NCBI RefSeq assembly: GCF_000524195.1
Contig: NW_020170387.1
Coordinates: forward strand, 1,316,246-1,380,245
Length of the DNA: 64,000 nucleotides
Source: Echinococcus granulosus
Taxonomy: Eukaryota > Platyhelminthes > Cestoda > Cyclophyllidea > Taeniidae
Direction: 5' to 3'
Shown: piece by piece, positions 12,583-23,639 of the stretch
Layout of the letters: each line of letters begins with the position of its first letter
Position numbering within the stretch: the stretch's first letter is position 1
Translations under genes and position numbers: made by a program
The notes under the pieces: generated by a model
The model's input: only the letters and a program-made list of their open reading frames with translations
Database searches by the model: none
What the model was told of the DNA's origin: nothing

Positions 12583-12749
12583 TATTGCACAGTTATTCTA
12601 ATAAGTTAATTATATGTTTGCCGATATTCTTCGGTATCTCCGCAATACAAAGGCAACAACATGATTTTATTCTAGGTGAGGACCTCATTGTTGGTATGTC
12701 TCACTGCTTGTACATATGTCATCGAATAAATTCCATCTGTCGAAATTGT

Positions 12750-12755
12750 TTTATT
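12750..12755 (-). terminator. Poly(A) signal of the GatA gene
   Basis: TTTATT on the plus strand, AATAAA on the minus strand, about 35 nt beyond the GatA stop codon at 12788-12790. It faces the SPT4 signal across roughly 170 bp, so the two transcripts converge here. Confidence 0.5.
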
Positions 12756-12787
12756 CTCTGGGTAGGTAGTTGTGCATCTTTGGAGCG

Positions 12788-14692
12788 CTACTTGATGTCT
12801 AAGAGGGATGGTATATCCACAAGTAGAGGGAAATCCGCTTTTTCTTCAATGCGTCCAGCAAGTGAAAGTAGGTCCTTTTCAGACCACGGAGGACCGATGA
12901 GCTGCAGTCCTATTGGGAGTCTCTTCTCAGCACTCAGTTTAATTGGAATGCTGATCGCTGGGAGACCCGCTAAGTTAACTCCAACTGTGCAAGGATCCTC
13001 CCGGGCGATTCGAGAACGACTGTCCATTTGGCAAAACTCATGCAGATTGGGCGCTGGACGTAGAGTCACTGGAGCTAACAGGAAGTCCACTTTAGTGAAG
13101 ACCTGGAAGATGAGAAGCCGCCTCGTTAAACTGTGCATTCGGCAGAGTTGGATCATTTGTTCTAGGGCCAGCGCGCAAACGTATTGTAAAGTGTGGCTGT
13201 TTGCAAGTATGTGCTGTATTAACTCTTCAAGCTCTATGGTCGTAACATTAAACGTGTATCTACCTCCTGACATTGTTTCGGTAGTCGGGGATGAGACTTT
13301 TAATAAAGCTGTAAAGAAAGTTAACCTCCATGTAGTCGTTTTTAATAAGACGCCAGAGTCGTCGAGCAGCATCCAGATGCAGGTGTCTTTGTCCACGAAG
13401 TAGGAAAAAGTTCCCCGCCAGTATGCGGTTACGCACCTCCTCTCCAAAGCCTAGCCGCCGAGACCCCGCCGCCAGACCATCCGAGGTGTCCAAATTCAGT
13501 TCAGTCAGTGCTTCTCGTATCTCCAAGGTGGGTTCCGCCCGCAGGCCATATCGAAGGCCGTCGTAACTGCGTATGCAGAGCAGAGCGTTACTTCACCCTG
13601 ATCGACTATCACGGAGTGATGAATTTACGGTCAATTACCGTGCCATGTTGGATGCTACCTCTACTGAACACAGGACAGAGTAGACCGCAGTTGCAATGGG
13701 TGTGTGAGGAAGGCTCACAGACTCGACAGATAGCTTAAAATCATCCGCCAGCCACGATGCCACCTGATCCCAAACATCCACCACTTCTGGGGCCATCCCG
13801 GGCGCGTAGTACTCCTTGGGGATGCCGATGCGGGGTGAATCAGGCAGAAGAGGTGGTTGGATAGTGGCCAGAGTAGCGTCCCCGCGTCTAGCCGCACTCC
13901 CCGGTTGGACCCAAGTGGAGAGCACCCTTTCAACGTCTGCAACTCGAGTAGCCATAATGGAGGGACAATCTATGATATTAGCAAGCGGGATCATGCCCTG
14001 ACGCGATGCCAGCCCATAGGTGGGTTTGAGGCCCACAACACCGCACAGAGCCGCCGGATTTCGCACCGACCCGCCCGTGTCAGAAGCAAGAGCGAAGGGA
14101 GCCAAACCAGCAGCCACCGCTGCTGCGCTACCCCCGGAGCTACCTCCCGCAATGCAAGGATCGGCAGGTAAAGAGGGTGACCAGGGATTCACCACGGGCC
14201 CGTGCAGTGTATTATCAGTTGATCCCGAGCCCATCGCAAATTCATCCATATTGGTCTTGCCCAAGCAGATAGCACCGGCATCTAGCAGGGCCTGAACAAC
14301 CTGGGATAATGAAAGACAAACTATAGTATCTGAAGCAAGCGTGAGGTTCACAAAGTATGGTACTAACTCACTGATGCGTTGAAAGGTGGTGAGTAGTTAT
14401 GCAGAGCCTTGGACGCACACGTGGTGGCGTTTCGACTCTTAATACAGAAGTTATCTTTGGCTAAGAAGGGTATACCACCCAGAAGTCCGAAAGAGGAAAG
14501 GGGGGCAAGCTCTGTGGAATGACTGATGACAGAATTGGTGGTAGGCAAAGCGAGACCAGATGCTAACCGGCCTTCCAGGCTAGCGGACTTATCTATTTCG
14601 ATTCTATTTAGCAGGAAACGACAGAGATAACCTGCATCCAGTTTCCCCCTTACCAATGCACTCCGTAGGCGTTCTAAAGTTCCCACCTTCAT
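12788..14692 (-). CDS. QRSL1: Glutamyl-tRNA(Gln) amidotransferase subunit A (mitochondrial)
   Basis: Four exons: 14372-14692, 13639-14300, 13326-13566 and 12788-13102 (1539 nt, 512 aa; human QRSL1 is 528). The introns are 71, 72 and 223 nt with phases 0, 2 and 0. GatA is the amidase subunit of GatCAB. It hydrolyses glutamine and supplies ammonia to convert mischarged Glu-tRNA(Gln) to Gln-tRNA(Gln) in mitochondria. Amidase-signature features are present: Lys79 in FLAKDNFCIKS, the glycine/serine loop GGSSGGSAAAVAAG with cis-Ser161, and nucleophile Ser185 in SDTGGSVRNPA. This Lys-Ser-cisSer spacing is that of bacterial GatA. KTNMDEFAMGSGSTDN and the C-terminal AGLPAISIPIKL and LPIGLQLIGPPW are typical. 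Start MKVGTLERLRSALVRGKL is the first Met of the conserved N-terminal helix; a mitochondrial presequence is not obvious. The large plus-strand frame 12585-13403 is its antisense shadow. Confidence 0.95.
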
Positions 14693-15184
14693 TGATCTTT
14701 GTGACAGCTAAAAAGGAGACAATCAACTGCCGAAAGTGCTCAAAACAATGGCTACCACAATGATGGCAGGAACTCGTCGTGAAGATCCATACCACAACTT
14801 GAATACATCATTCACCTACGATGATACCTTTAAGTCCCCTATTTGTCCATTATTATAAAACGTAGGCTAGACTCAGGTTTAATAACAAAACAGGTAGTCA
14901 GTGCCTGCGACGAAGGCCAAAGGACATCAGCACCGAGAAATGATGCTTGCCGATGCCCATAACATACTTGTCTAACGAAATGTAAACCAAGCGAAATTTG
15001 CTAATAGGTCAACTATGGTAATAATCACCAAAAATTAACCACAAGATTATGCGAATGGTGAGTGGAACAATTCCAGTTCAAGCAACCAACGAGGTTACAC
15101 ACGAAAAATCGGTCTTGCGAAAGTGGTATATTTTTACAGAGCAGACTCAGTTATCGCATCTAAAAGCAGTAAATACGCATTTTT

Positions 15185-15668
15185 TCACTCGAGATCTTCA
15201 TCATCAAACGGGTCATAGCCGAAATCTAAAAATTTACCGAAAAAAAATCAAGCGCCTCAAAGTTAAATATGGGGTTGCCTCACACAAAGAAACTAGGTTC
15301 AATACAACAAAGTAAACAAGACAGCACGTATTTGTTACCCTCAGAAATAGAATGGCATCCAGGCGCTGACCAAAATACCTCCCCTTAATAGTGCATGCAT
15401 GCACGCAATGTGTCAAGAATAGAGCATTCGCTAAGGACATACCAAGTACTAAAAAATGTTACCCGTTCCATTGACTCATCCCCTTACATAAAATAGAAGT
15501 AATGAATACGCACCATTCATGAAATCCCACTGGGCATCTGGACTTTCAGGTTCACAATGTAGCTGCGTCCCTTCCTAGATGTATAAAATTCACAAATCAA
15601 AGAAATATGTTTACGTCATCTACCCCAGGCGTTGCCCCATAGTCCACGCCCTCATCGTACGGCTTCAT
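15185..15668 (-). CDS. Small acidic protein, 63 aa, four exons (unrecognised)
   Basis: Exons 15624-15668, 15514-15574, 15339-15383 and 15185-15225 (192 nt, 63 aa plus TGA). Introns are 49, 130 and 113 nt, all GT-AG, with phases 0, 1 and 1. Every exon is too short to show up as a long open frame. The start MKPYDEGVDYGATPG has an in-frame TGA 21 nt upstream. The middle contains EGTQLHCEPESPDAQWDFMN and EVFWSAPGCHS. The C-terminus is DFGYDPFDDEDLE. All four phases join without stops, each boundary is a good splice site, and the product is Asp/Glu-rich. There is no signal peptide or membrane segment. The DPF triplet in the acidic tail resembles AP-2 appendage-binding motifs, which is speculative. 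It is head-to-head with FCF1 (484 bp between start codons) and 0.5 kb upstream of GatA on the same strand. Family unknown. Confidence 0.6.
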
Positions 15669-16151
15669 CGCGTCAAGCGCGCTTTTTCAAAATAATGCCG
15701 CCATACAAGGTGCAAAGTAAAACCATTTATTATTTCTTTAAAAACATTTTACAGATAAATAATTATAAGTTGACTCGATCAAACTTACTTTGTTTTAAAA
15801 TACAAAACGGATTTTATCATGACTTAGCCTTTGATTTGGGGGCTGGTTAACTCAGTTAGCCCAAAAGGCCACTTCTGTTGTGCTTCTCGTTTTTTCAGGT
15901 GTCAAGTATCCGCCTTCCTTTGAGATTTTTGAACTGGCTCAACTTTTCTTGTTTCTATGTATGTTTTTTTCGTAAGTAGTTTATAACTGTTACGCGACGT
16001 GAGGTAATGTCAACCTACTTGCTTTTCTTCTGTAACTCATGAAGAGCTGTTTTATCGAGTAGCAGTCACCTTCCTGTGCTTTTTTTCTACTCATGTGTAA
16101 TAGATATCTCTTTCTTTCTTGCGCTTTGTCGTCCCAGATCTTAAGGTCGGA
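15669..16151. promoter_or_regulatory. Shared upstream region of the small acidic gene and FCF1
   Basis: This 483 bp lies between two divergent start codons, so it must contain both 5' UTRs and promoters, possibly as one bidirectional promoter. I see no clear TATA box tied to either gene. A short minus-strand upstream frame (MAALF, stop) lies about 40 nt before the small gene's start. The inference rests on gene layout, not on promoter motifs. Confidence 0.4.
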
Positions 16152-17308
16152 ATGGGTAAGCGGAAACAAACTCGCAAATTTGCAGTGATGAAGAAAACAC
16201 TTAACTTAAAGGACAATAGAATGTAGGTTGTGCTCCTAGCTTTTTTTAAGGCTTCTTCTATAAGTAAAAAACTTGACCGCGATAAGCTGCGGGAGGCCAA
16301 GAAGGCTGCTAAGGCGGCCACTCGCATGGTGGTCAAAAATAGGAGCGAGCTGGTCTCCTGCTTAAGGGACTCCTACAATGAGGCTCTTGGTCCTCCATAC
16401 CACATTCTCCTCGACACAAACTACGTGAACTTCAGCATTAAAAACAGACTCGATTTGTTCAGCTCTATAATGGACTGTCTATTGGCGAAGTGTAAGCCCT
16501 TTGTCCATATTTGCTTATCTCTTTGCTCATAGGCTTTCTCTACGTGACAGATTGCGTTATGGGTGAAATTGAGAAGATGCCTGAAAGATATCGGGTTGCT
16601 TTAAGGCAGGTTTTGGTTGGTTTGCCCGACACACTCTTGAGTCAAGGCACATTTTATTCGTTTCAGTATAGGCTCACCCGTTTGAGAAGATATTAACTTT
16701 TGTCTGGTACCTTAGACAGTAATCCATTGGGCACTTTCCTAGGTTGAATTAATTTTGAAGAACTTTTAGTAAGGTTGACGTTGGATTCACGGTTGTTTTC
16801 ATTGGTCACGCGTTCTAAGCACAATCTTATTAAAACGTTTAATGGTTATATTAAAACTACCTAAATTTCACAACTTCTAATTAAGTTATTTCTATGATAT
16901 TATGATTATTCACTCTCTTATTAGCTTCCCCCTTTTATTCTGCCTAGGCCTCATGATTAAGTTGACCTATTCAAGCTATAGATGTCAAAAATCTTTCTAA
17001 AATCTTCACTCAGCCTTAATTTCTTATTTGATTATTAATATTGTCGTGATTTTGATGACGACTGCTTTTTCAATCTCAGAATTCTCCGCGATCCCCGGAT
17101 AGAGCGTTTGACCTGTCAGCACAAGGGAACGTATGCTGACGACTGTCTGGTCGAACGGTGTCAGGCGCGCTGCTACATAGTCGCCACATGTGATCGTGAC
17201 CTCCGACGTCGAATTCGCAAGATCACCGGCGTACCGATCATGTACATTCACAATCATCGGGTCACTATCGAAAAGATGCCAATGGCTCTCGGTGCTCCCA
17301 AAATATAA
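16152..17308 (+). CDS. FCF1: rRNA-processing protein FCF1 (UTP24), PIN-domain nuclease
   Basis: Exons about 16152-16220, 16251-16491, 16533-16605 and 17080-17308, about 203 aa (human 198). FCF1/Utp24 is the PIN endonuclease of the nucleolar small-subunit processome that cleaves pre-rRNA at sites A1 and A2. The N-terminus [15 protein letters not shown] is the family hallmark. PIN acidic residues are visible in [41 protein letters not shown] and [14 protein letters not shown]. The C-terminus [18 protein letters not shown] ends GAPKI. Intron 2 is 41 nt. Intron 3 (16606-17079) fits only as a GC-AG intron, TTAAG|gcaggt, giving [13 protein letters not shown]. The first junction is irregular: no GT-AG pair keeps the frame, although a 30-nt gap 16221-16250 would. 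The segment [14 protein letters not shown] is Lys/Ala-rich as in relatives. Confidence 0.93.
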
Positions 17309-17493
17309 ATTGAATTCCTTTTATCCTTGTTATTATCTTTATTGTTTACGGTCGGATCTGATTGAATGCTCTTGTCGGTTTGAAGATCGATGGTTTAGCG
17401 GTGCTTTTTAAGATAATTGTCCTATTGCCTTAGTTATTTTCTTATCATTAGTATGTTACTCGGGTTTGCCTAGTAGTTAGTGCAGTATTTTAG

Positions 17494-17951
17494 GTATTAG
17501 TTTGCGTAGTAGTTCTGATCTCCGTCATTTCACGGTGACCAGCCGCTGGGACGTCGGTGTCTACTTTGTTCGTATTTGTGGGCGTAGATTCTTTAGTAAA
17601 GATCGAATTTACCTCACCTTAGCTGCATTAAAGTATGTAGTTAGCCGTCTTTTATGGTACAGTGGGCTTACGGAAAAGGTTAGAACCTTAAAAGTAGCTG
17701 GAGATTTGGCCGTCTCCCATATCGCCAACTTTTTGGCTAATGTATCGTTCGCAAACTCCTCAGGGTGTGCGACATTTCATCCGGAGATGACTCATGTAGG
17801 ACCCATAGAAATACTCACTTTGAAAGGCGAGGCGTTACTAAGTACAGATAGACCATTGGCTTGGCATTTCTTAGGTATAGTCAAAAAAATATTGGCATAT
17901 CATTGTGAGGCCGATAGATTATCACTGAATAAATTGCCACGGAAAGGTTAG
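17494..17951 (+). CDS. Unidentified reading frame, about 152 codons
   Basis: This frame is open from 17481 to a TAG at 17949-17951. A splice acceptor (tattttag) ends at 17493, suggesting a terminal exon entered at phase 1. There is no ATG near the start; the only internal Met is in EMTHVGPIEIL, so an upstream exon would be required. The peptide includes SRWDVGVYFVRICGRRFF, KDRIYLTLAALKYVVSRL, KVAGDLAVSHIANFLANV and LAWHFLGIVKKILAYH. It looks like a mixed alpha/beta soluble protein. The frame lies 190 bp after the FCF1 stop on the same strand. It could be part of a separate downstream gene, or chance coding potential within the FCF1 3' flank. No family recognised. Confidence 0.4.
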
Positions 17952-18157
17952 CCCTAATTGTAAACGCCTATTGTTTTTGAAAATTTCTATTCACACAGAA
18001 GTGCTAATGAATAATTAGACTTTCATTATGTAGAACAGTTGCCAAGCAAGCATTTGTCGTTACTTTGAGTTAAGTTACACAACGTTGCTAAAAATCAAGA
18101 CTCCCACCATTGAGGCTGTTCTCAGAATCCTGGAACGAAAGTCGATAGGTGCCTGTA

Positions 18158-19171
18158 TTATTGCCTACCCAATCTGAAAACGAACATCCTGTTAGTCTGT
18201 AGGCAGTACTCGCAGAGGTAGGAGCGCAGGTAGACGTGGAGAACGTTTCCGAGATCCTTGGCGGCTCCTTTAATGTGGGCTGCGCGCGCCAGTGTGGCCT
18301 CGATCTTCGCCGCACCCACTAACAAAATCACTGTCATCGTGTCTGCCAACGCCGCCACGCTCGTCCACGCCCAGACCAGATTGCAGGGAGTCACCATCTC
18401 TCCCACCAACAACCCTACAGCCAAACCCCACACCGCTACCGCTGTGTGGATAAACGTAGAGACGAAGGACCATCGTGTGTCCAGCCCCCTATCACTAGCG
18501 GGTAGGGTTAAAACATGGTGCACTGTCACTACCTTCATTACTACAAGGACGAACGCCGGCAGCAAGTGGGTACTCATGAGAACTGTGAATACCCCCACAA
18601 AGCTCACCGATCTGTCCGGGACTACGAATACTATTGGCAAATCGTTGAAGTCCCCCGTGCATGCTATTGCATGACATGGGTACCATTTTACGAGGGCACA
18701 GTGGAAGAGACCACTAAATAGGAGGGTGGTAACCACTTGTGCATAGAAGGCAAGACTGAGCCATCGCAGGATTTTGCGATTAATCTTGCCTTTGCAGAGA
18801 TAGCATTCTATGCTGGCAGCACAGACATAAATCCAGTTGCGGAGGAATTGTACCGCCAAGGTGAAGGGTCGAGTCCAAGCGAAGGAGTGCACATCGGTGA
18901 TGTTACCCGCATTGAGTTGTGAGCTCTGCGCAATTTGGATGCAGTTCTGTACCAAAATTGGCATCATCCCTGCTATCGCACAACAGCATGACCAGCGTTG
19001 TATTATCCCAGTGCCCATCTTTTTAAGTGTTGCCATTTTGATGAAAAATGTTATGCTCAAAATAATCGCGTAGATTGATAACAAGTGATTTACTGCCACT
19101 GTGAGGGCAAAAAACACGCGATTGGCTGTGCGGTCTAATGGACAGAGGTCATTCCAGTGTGTGTAGTTCAT
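18158..19171 (-). CDS. Seven-helix receptor-like protein, intronless (putative GPCR)
   Basis: A single exon of 337 codons starting MNYTHWNDLCPLDRTANR. Seven hydrophobic segments fall near residues 18-45, 58-80, 102-124, 137-158, 188-214, 235-258 and 264-290. The N-terminus is short and the tail hydrophilic, with YLCEYC cysteines where helix 8 palmitoylation often occurs. Topology and loop sizes suit a rhodopsin-like GPCR. A cysteine-rich second extracellular loop (CHAIACTGDF) is present. However, the DRY motif after helix 3 is replaced by IECYLCKGKI, and NPxxY in helix 7 by a region reading ALADTMTVILL. It is therefore a highly diverged or lineage-specific orphan receptor, or another seven-helix membrane protein. 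The intronless structure is common for GPCR genes that expanded by retroposition. Antisense frames across it are shadows. Confidence 0.6.
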   Translation of the reverse strand: MNYTHWNDLCPLDRTANRVFFALTVAVNHLLSIYAIILSITFFIKMATLKKMGTGIIQRWSCCCAIAGMMPILVQNCIQIAQSSQLNAGNITDVHSFAWTRPFTLAVQFLRNWIYVCAASIECYLCKGKINRKILRWLSLAFYAQVVTTLLFSGLFHCALVKWYPCHAIACTGDFNDLPIVFVVPDRSVSFVGVFTVLMSTHLLPAFVLVVMKVVTVHHVLTLPASDRGLDTRWSFVSTFIHTAVAVWGLAVGLLVGEMVTPCNLVWAWTSVAALADTMTVILLVGAAKIEATLARAAHIKGAAKDLGNVLHVYLRSYLCEYCLQTNRMFVFRLGRQ

Positions 19172-19199
19172 TGTCCGAATGCTATTCTACGCAATACCG

Positions 19200-20850
19200 A
19201 TTTCAGCCCACAACATCAGGTGAGTCTTTTGTTTGTGTCTTGTAACAAGCCAGCCTACTATGTGCCATCGATCAACTTCATTCAAAATTGCACCTCAAGT
19301 GAAAAGCGTAAAAATTTGGCAGTATTTCAGCAGATTTCATTATTACTTTAACTATTTGTTTACTTAAAAAAATAAGTAGTTAGTCTGTGTGGGCTAGAGG
19401 TGTTGTATTTTATATTTCATGCACCATTACGAAAGTACAAATTCCCAGCCGCAGAATAACCCCATTTACTTTTAATTACACGGACTAACCTCTTGTTGAA
19501 ATCCCTTTTCTATTTTACTTGACAAACCACATTTCTTACTATTTCAAGGTACTAGTACACTCTTCTCCAAATGTAAAATGCTTAGCAAATAAAATATCAA
19601 GATCGACAAAGGCCAGGTGTTATCGCAACGCACCAAATCTTTTATGTATCGAAGAAATGAGGACTACGTAACTGTCTTTACCACTCAATATTAGGCCATA
19701 TTAACCATTGTAGCTGCATTTTATTCCCTTAGGAAAGAACGCGCACCCACAGCCATAAAGCACATACACAGTCAGGTCACCTGACGATATGAGTCACACC
19801 TACCGGCGGGTGAATCACACTTGCTCGCGTTTCTGTCCCCTTTGCTCCCACAATTGGCGGTCGGTCCCTCTCGGTTGAGCCTACTAGCTTGGACTGTCGA
19901 CTTCCTTCTATGCCTCGCTTTGTCATGTCTTACTTCTTTCACGGTCAAAGGCATCTCCCCCTACCCCGTCTTAGGAGCCGCATGACGGCAATTTTTACAG
20001 TCCTCGCACGAATTACCCCATCACTGAGCTACTTTTACTTTCACATGCTTAAGGCGTAGATGTTGACTTTGCAATATCCCCGTTTCGGCGATTGTCACAT
20101 CAACTATATTCAACCAATTCAAGAATTTTTCCAGCTCTATCAAAAGATGAGATAGTTTACGCAACACAAACTAACTTTTTTAAAAGATAAAGCCATCTAA
20201 ATAATTGTTTGCATCATAGGCTCTCCAGCATTCACTTCTTGCCTTCGGAACTAAGGCCTCAATTAATGTTTATGCATTTAGGTGCTCGATAATCCACCAT
20301 ATTCCATCATTTCTGAGAAACATCTATTAAATAGCTAGACTGGCTAATTTAAATCCTAACAAAAACGATGACGCTCTCTCTGCATGTTATTCGCCCTCAC
20401 CTGAAATTTAAGCATGCAGGTACCTAACTCGCTTTGCCTGCAGCATTAGCTGGATTTTGTTCATAGTATTAGTAGAATGCCAGACGAAGGCCATCCCATC
20501 TGGAGTCCGCAGTTTTGTCGATTTCGCTTATTCCATCATTCCAACCTTTCTTTTTTTGTAAGTATAAAATGTGCAATCCCAAAGAAATACAAATCCTACT
20601 GAGAGGGTTATTAACGTCGTGAAGTTTTCGAGCCTGACACACAGACCACCTAATTTTCCCAAAGTTTCAAAATATTGCACTTATACGGACATTATTTTTT
20701 AAGTGCTGAGGATACCATGCCTTTGACACACTCAAATGAAATCCTTACGGAATAGTATATTATCACACACAAAGCTTCCTTACTTCAGGATCTCGAAAGT
20801 GCACGGACCACTATGTCCGCTCCTTTCAACACACTAAGGCGCTAACGTCG
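19200..20850. other. Non-coding interval with one GC-rich patch
   Basis: Mostly AT-rich with nothing recognisable. A GC-richer stretch at about 19735-20000 has a 60-codon low-information frame on the minus strand and may be an old repeat copy. I found no second copy inside this window. Confidence 0.3.
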
Positions 20851-20959
20851 CTGCTTTTGTATGTTGAATGCTGCTAGACAAGGCAGTGAGGTTGTCGCCG
20901 GATGTGAATGGTCAATCCTACAGCAGACACACCCAGAAAGCGGCGGTGAGTCAACTAAG

Positions 20960-21110
20960 AAATTTACTAAATCGCAGACCAAGAATAGCCAATGGTCATG
21001 CGACGACCTTGGCCAGGTGCACGCACGCACCGTGTCGTACGCACGGTGTGTGGGTTGAACGGGCGTCTCGGTGATCTCATGAGTAGCCAATGCAGTGAGG
21101 GGAGGCAGAC
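20960..21110. promoter_or_regulatory. CpG-rich patch with CCAAT box
   Basis: Within AT-rich DNA, this patch contains AGCCAATGG near 20988, a second AGCCAATG near 21085, and the CpG-dense string GCACGCACGCACCGTGTCGT. It could be a promoter with an NF-Y-type CCAAT element, but no adjacent gene is supported. Similar patches lie near 23.7 and 26.3 kb. Confidence 0.3.
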
Positions 21111-22559
21111 CCGTGTTCCACGTATGATGTGCGAAAACAGTTACTGCAGTTTGTGAGTGAAAACGTTTTCAAGGTGGTCTCTGACATTTGTATGCGTGAA
21201 ATGAGGTCACTTACTTGAGCTTTGGATGTTTTGGGTAATTCATCATCCTATGTATAGAGCACCGAAACACCACAACAAGCCTCACTTGTCACCGGAACAA
21301 AGGTCACAAGTTTATGCAACCTTTTCACAAAAGTGAGTGCAAACGCACTCTAGCCTTAAAATTCTCTTAACCTCCATGGTATCATTTATAAGCTTAAATA
21401 GATTTTGAGTAGTTTAGCAAACCCAAACATTGAATAAGTAATTTTCTGATTGGCTAGCGATTCTACAAAAGCGTGATTTACAACCGTCCCCATTTCATTA
21501 CAAACGCCCCCCAGATGTCACCTACGTTGCACACTAACTTTCCTTTGGCGTTCAAGAGTATCTATGCTCCGTCTTGGCGCCTTCAATTGAAGTACTTTAT
21601 GACGTATCAAAGCAGGTGATCTCGCCGAGCAGCTCTTCAATCATCCTTCACCTTAAGACTACAAACTGCGCTTATGGCGAGTCTCCTTCCTATATCCGTC
21701 ACAGCCAAAATATCCCACATTGTTAATCCCTGAATTCTACCATAATATAGCAGTCTTGCCTCAAACAGGTGCTTCAGAGGTGTCTAATTCTCACTCTTTT
21801 TCTTCATTATTTCATATTTCTTCTCCACTCAGTATGCCCTACTGATTGTCCACTGAGGATGAGTATACATCGCGATTATTTTCTACTTTGAAATGGGAGT
21901 GAACTTGGTAAAAAATGGTGGGCTTTGAAGAAAGGCGTGGTGAGTCAGTCTGAAAGTTATATCTACAATGAAATTTGTCATTAGTAACTTTGTACTAGGG
22001 AAAATCTCGTCATTTTATGAGAGGATACTGAGTTGACAAAGCTATTGATGAATTGCTCAAAATACTGGGCACACACTTCTTCCTAATTTGTGATTGTTGG
22101 TGTGTGCACTGACATCAGATTTCGAGTAGGTCAAGTTTCACATAGCGTCATAGTCACAACACTTTTCATTTTATAATTTCATTTGGATTATCCTTTATCT
22201 CTATCAAAAGTGTAAACTATTTTCTTTGAGGTAGCTTAGAAGGTGACGATAAAAGTGCAACTATTTAGGGCAATGCAGAAGGCTTTCATACACGGAGAGT
22301 CAAAAAAAACTTTTATAATGTGTTAAAATGATTTAGTATGTGTTTAGGGATTTGAAAATGACATTATTCTAATTGCCCCAAGTCAAAGCATCTGTAGGAT
22401 GAATTACGTTAGGAGAGACCTCATCGCCGAGATAATCGAGCTACCTTGCCTTCCCAAACCGTTTCTTCTGGCCGAAATAGTACATGCCTCGCAGCCTCCT
22501 TCTCATTCCCAATGATTAGTAAAAAGGGGAAAATTATGAACTTGTGCGGATGTGTAGGA

Positions 22560-22700
22560 AGCACGAACAGCGTCATTTCGGTCCCATGGCCGGGCAGCGC
22601 TATCGGATGATTCACCGGCCGCTCTGCCCTCGCGGCCGCGCACGGACCCACACACGCGCATCACATCGCGGCACGGTTTCCACGGCATGTGGTCGTCTCA
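22560..22700. other. CpG-rich patch
   Basis: A GC-rich stretch with CACCGGCCGCTCTGCCCTCG and CGCGGCCGCGCACGG on the plus strand. Short frames on both strands are composition artefacts. No gene or repeat partner identified. Confidence 0.3.
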
Positions 22701-23639
22701 TGCACTTCCACTCCGCCCTGTCCACGGCTCAGTAGCAAGCAATTCGCGAGTGTTTCCGAAAGCAGACATTTATGGGTCTGTTAGTTATTACTACAGGGCG
22801 TACAAAAGTGACGTCTGATGACAAAAGGGGCAGTCTGTAGGTTTGTGTGGTGTACTGAGTGCTGAAAAGACCAAAGGTCTGGGTTAGAACTCGTCATCTT
22901 TTCTTATAACTGCAGACAATGCATGGATTAAATATCACAGATGCATTTAGGCAGTTTCAGCTGTATTAACGACGGTTTTCAGCAGGTTTCAAGGCCTCAA
23001 TGTCTTGAATCTTTCACCCTCGTAATGGCATAGCTACCGTACATACTTTTAGTAGACCCGTAAACAAGCCCGGATGAGCTGGACACATGCCATTAGCGTG
23101 AATGTACTACCACGAGGGGCTAAAAAGCCCACATAATCAGATGGACAATTGAAGCAAATACGTCTGTGGTACAATATCAGTGACCTAACTCCTTAACTTC
23201 TTTCACGATGTCTACACATGATTTGTTATTTTGGTTTTCCCGGCTGCAAACGCACCATACCCTGCTGTAAAATAAACCAAACAGAAAGACATCAATGTCA
23301 AGCTTCCAAAAAGTGCCTGAAATGACGAAAGTGATTTGAGTGGGCAGTTGACGGCTTGTCACTGAACTTTATCAATAAATTAGATTCAAAAATTAAATGG
23401 ACGCCAAAAAGATTGCCCATTATAGCACGAATGAGCTTTGGTGATCTAGCATTTACGGTTTGTTAAACTTTGGATACCAATGAATAATCTCCATCACGTA
23501 AGTGCCATCTCCTTAGTAATGCAAACCGGTTCGTGCTATTTAGGAACCCAGCGCATACATAGCCTCCTTATTGTGAGTAAACAAAACTCGCAGATAGAGA
23601 GAGCGCGAGGTGGCGGCATTGCTTGTCCAAGCTTAAGCG

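Noticed and set aside
12585..13403. 272-codon plus-strand frame
   Set aside because: It is antisense to GatA exons 3 and 4, which carry clear amidase motifs on the minus strand.
18258..18674. 138-codon plus-strand frame
   Set aside because: Antisense to the seven-helix protein; low-information Thr/Ala-rich translation.
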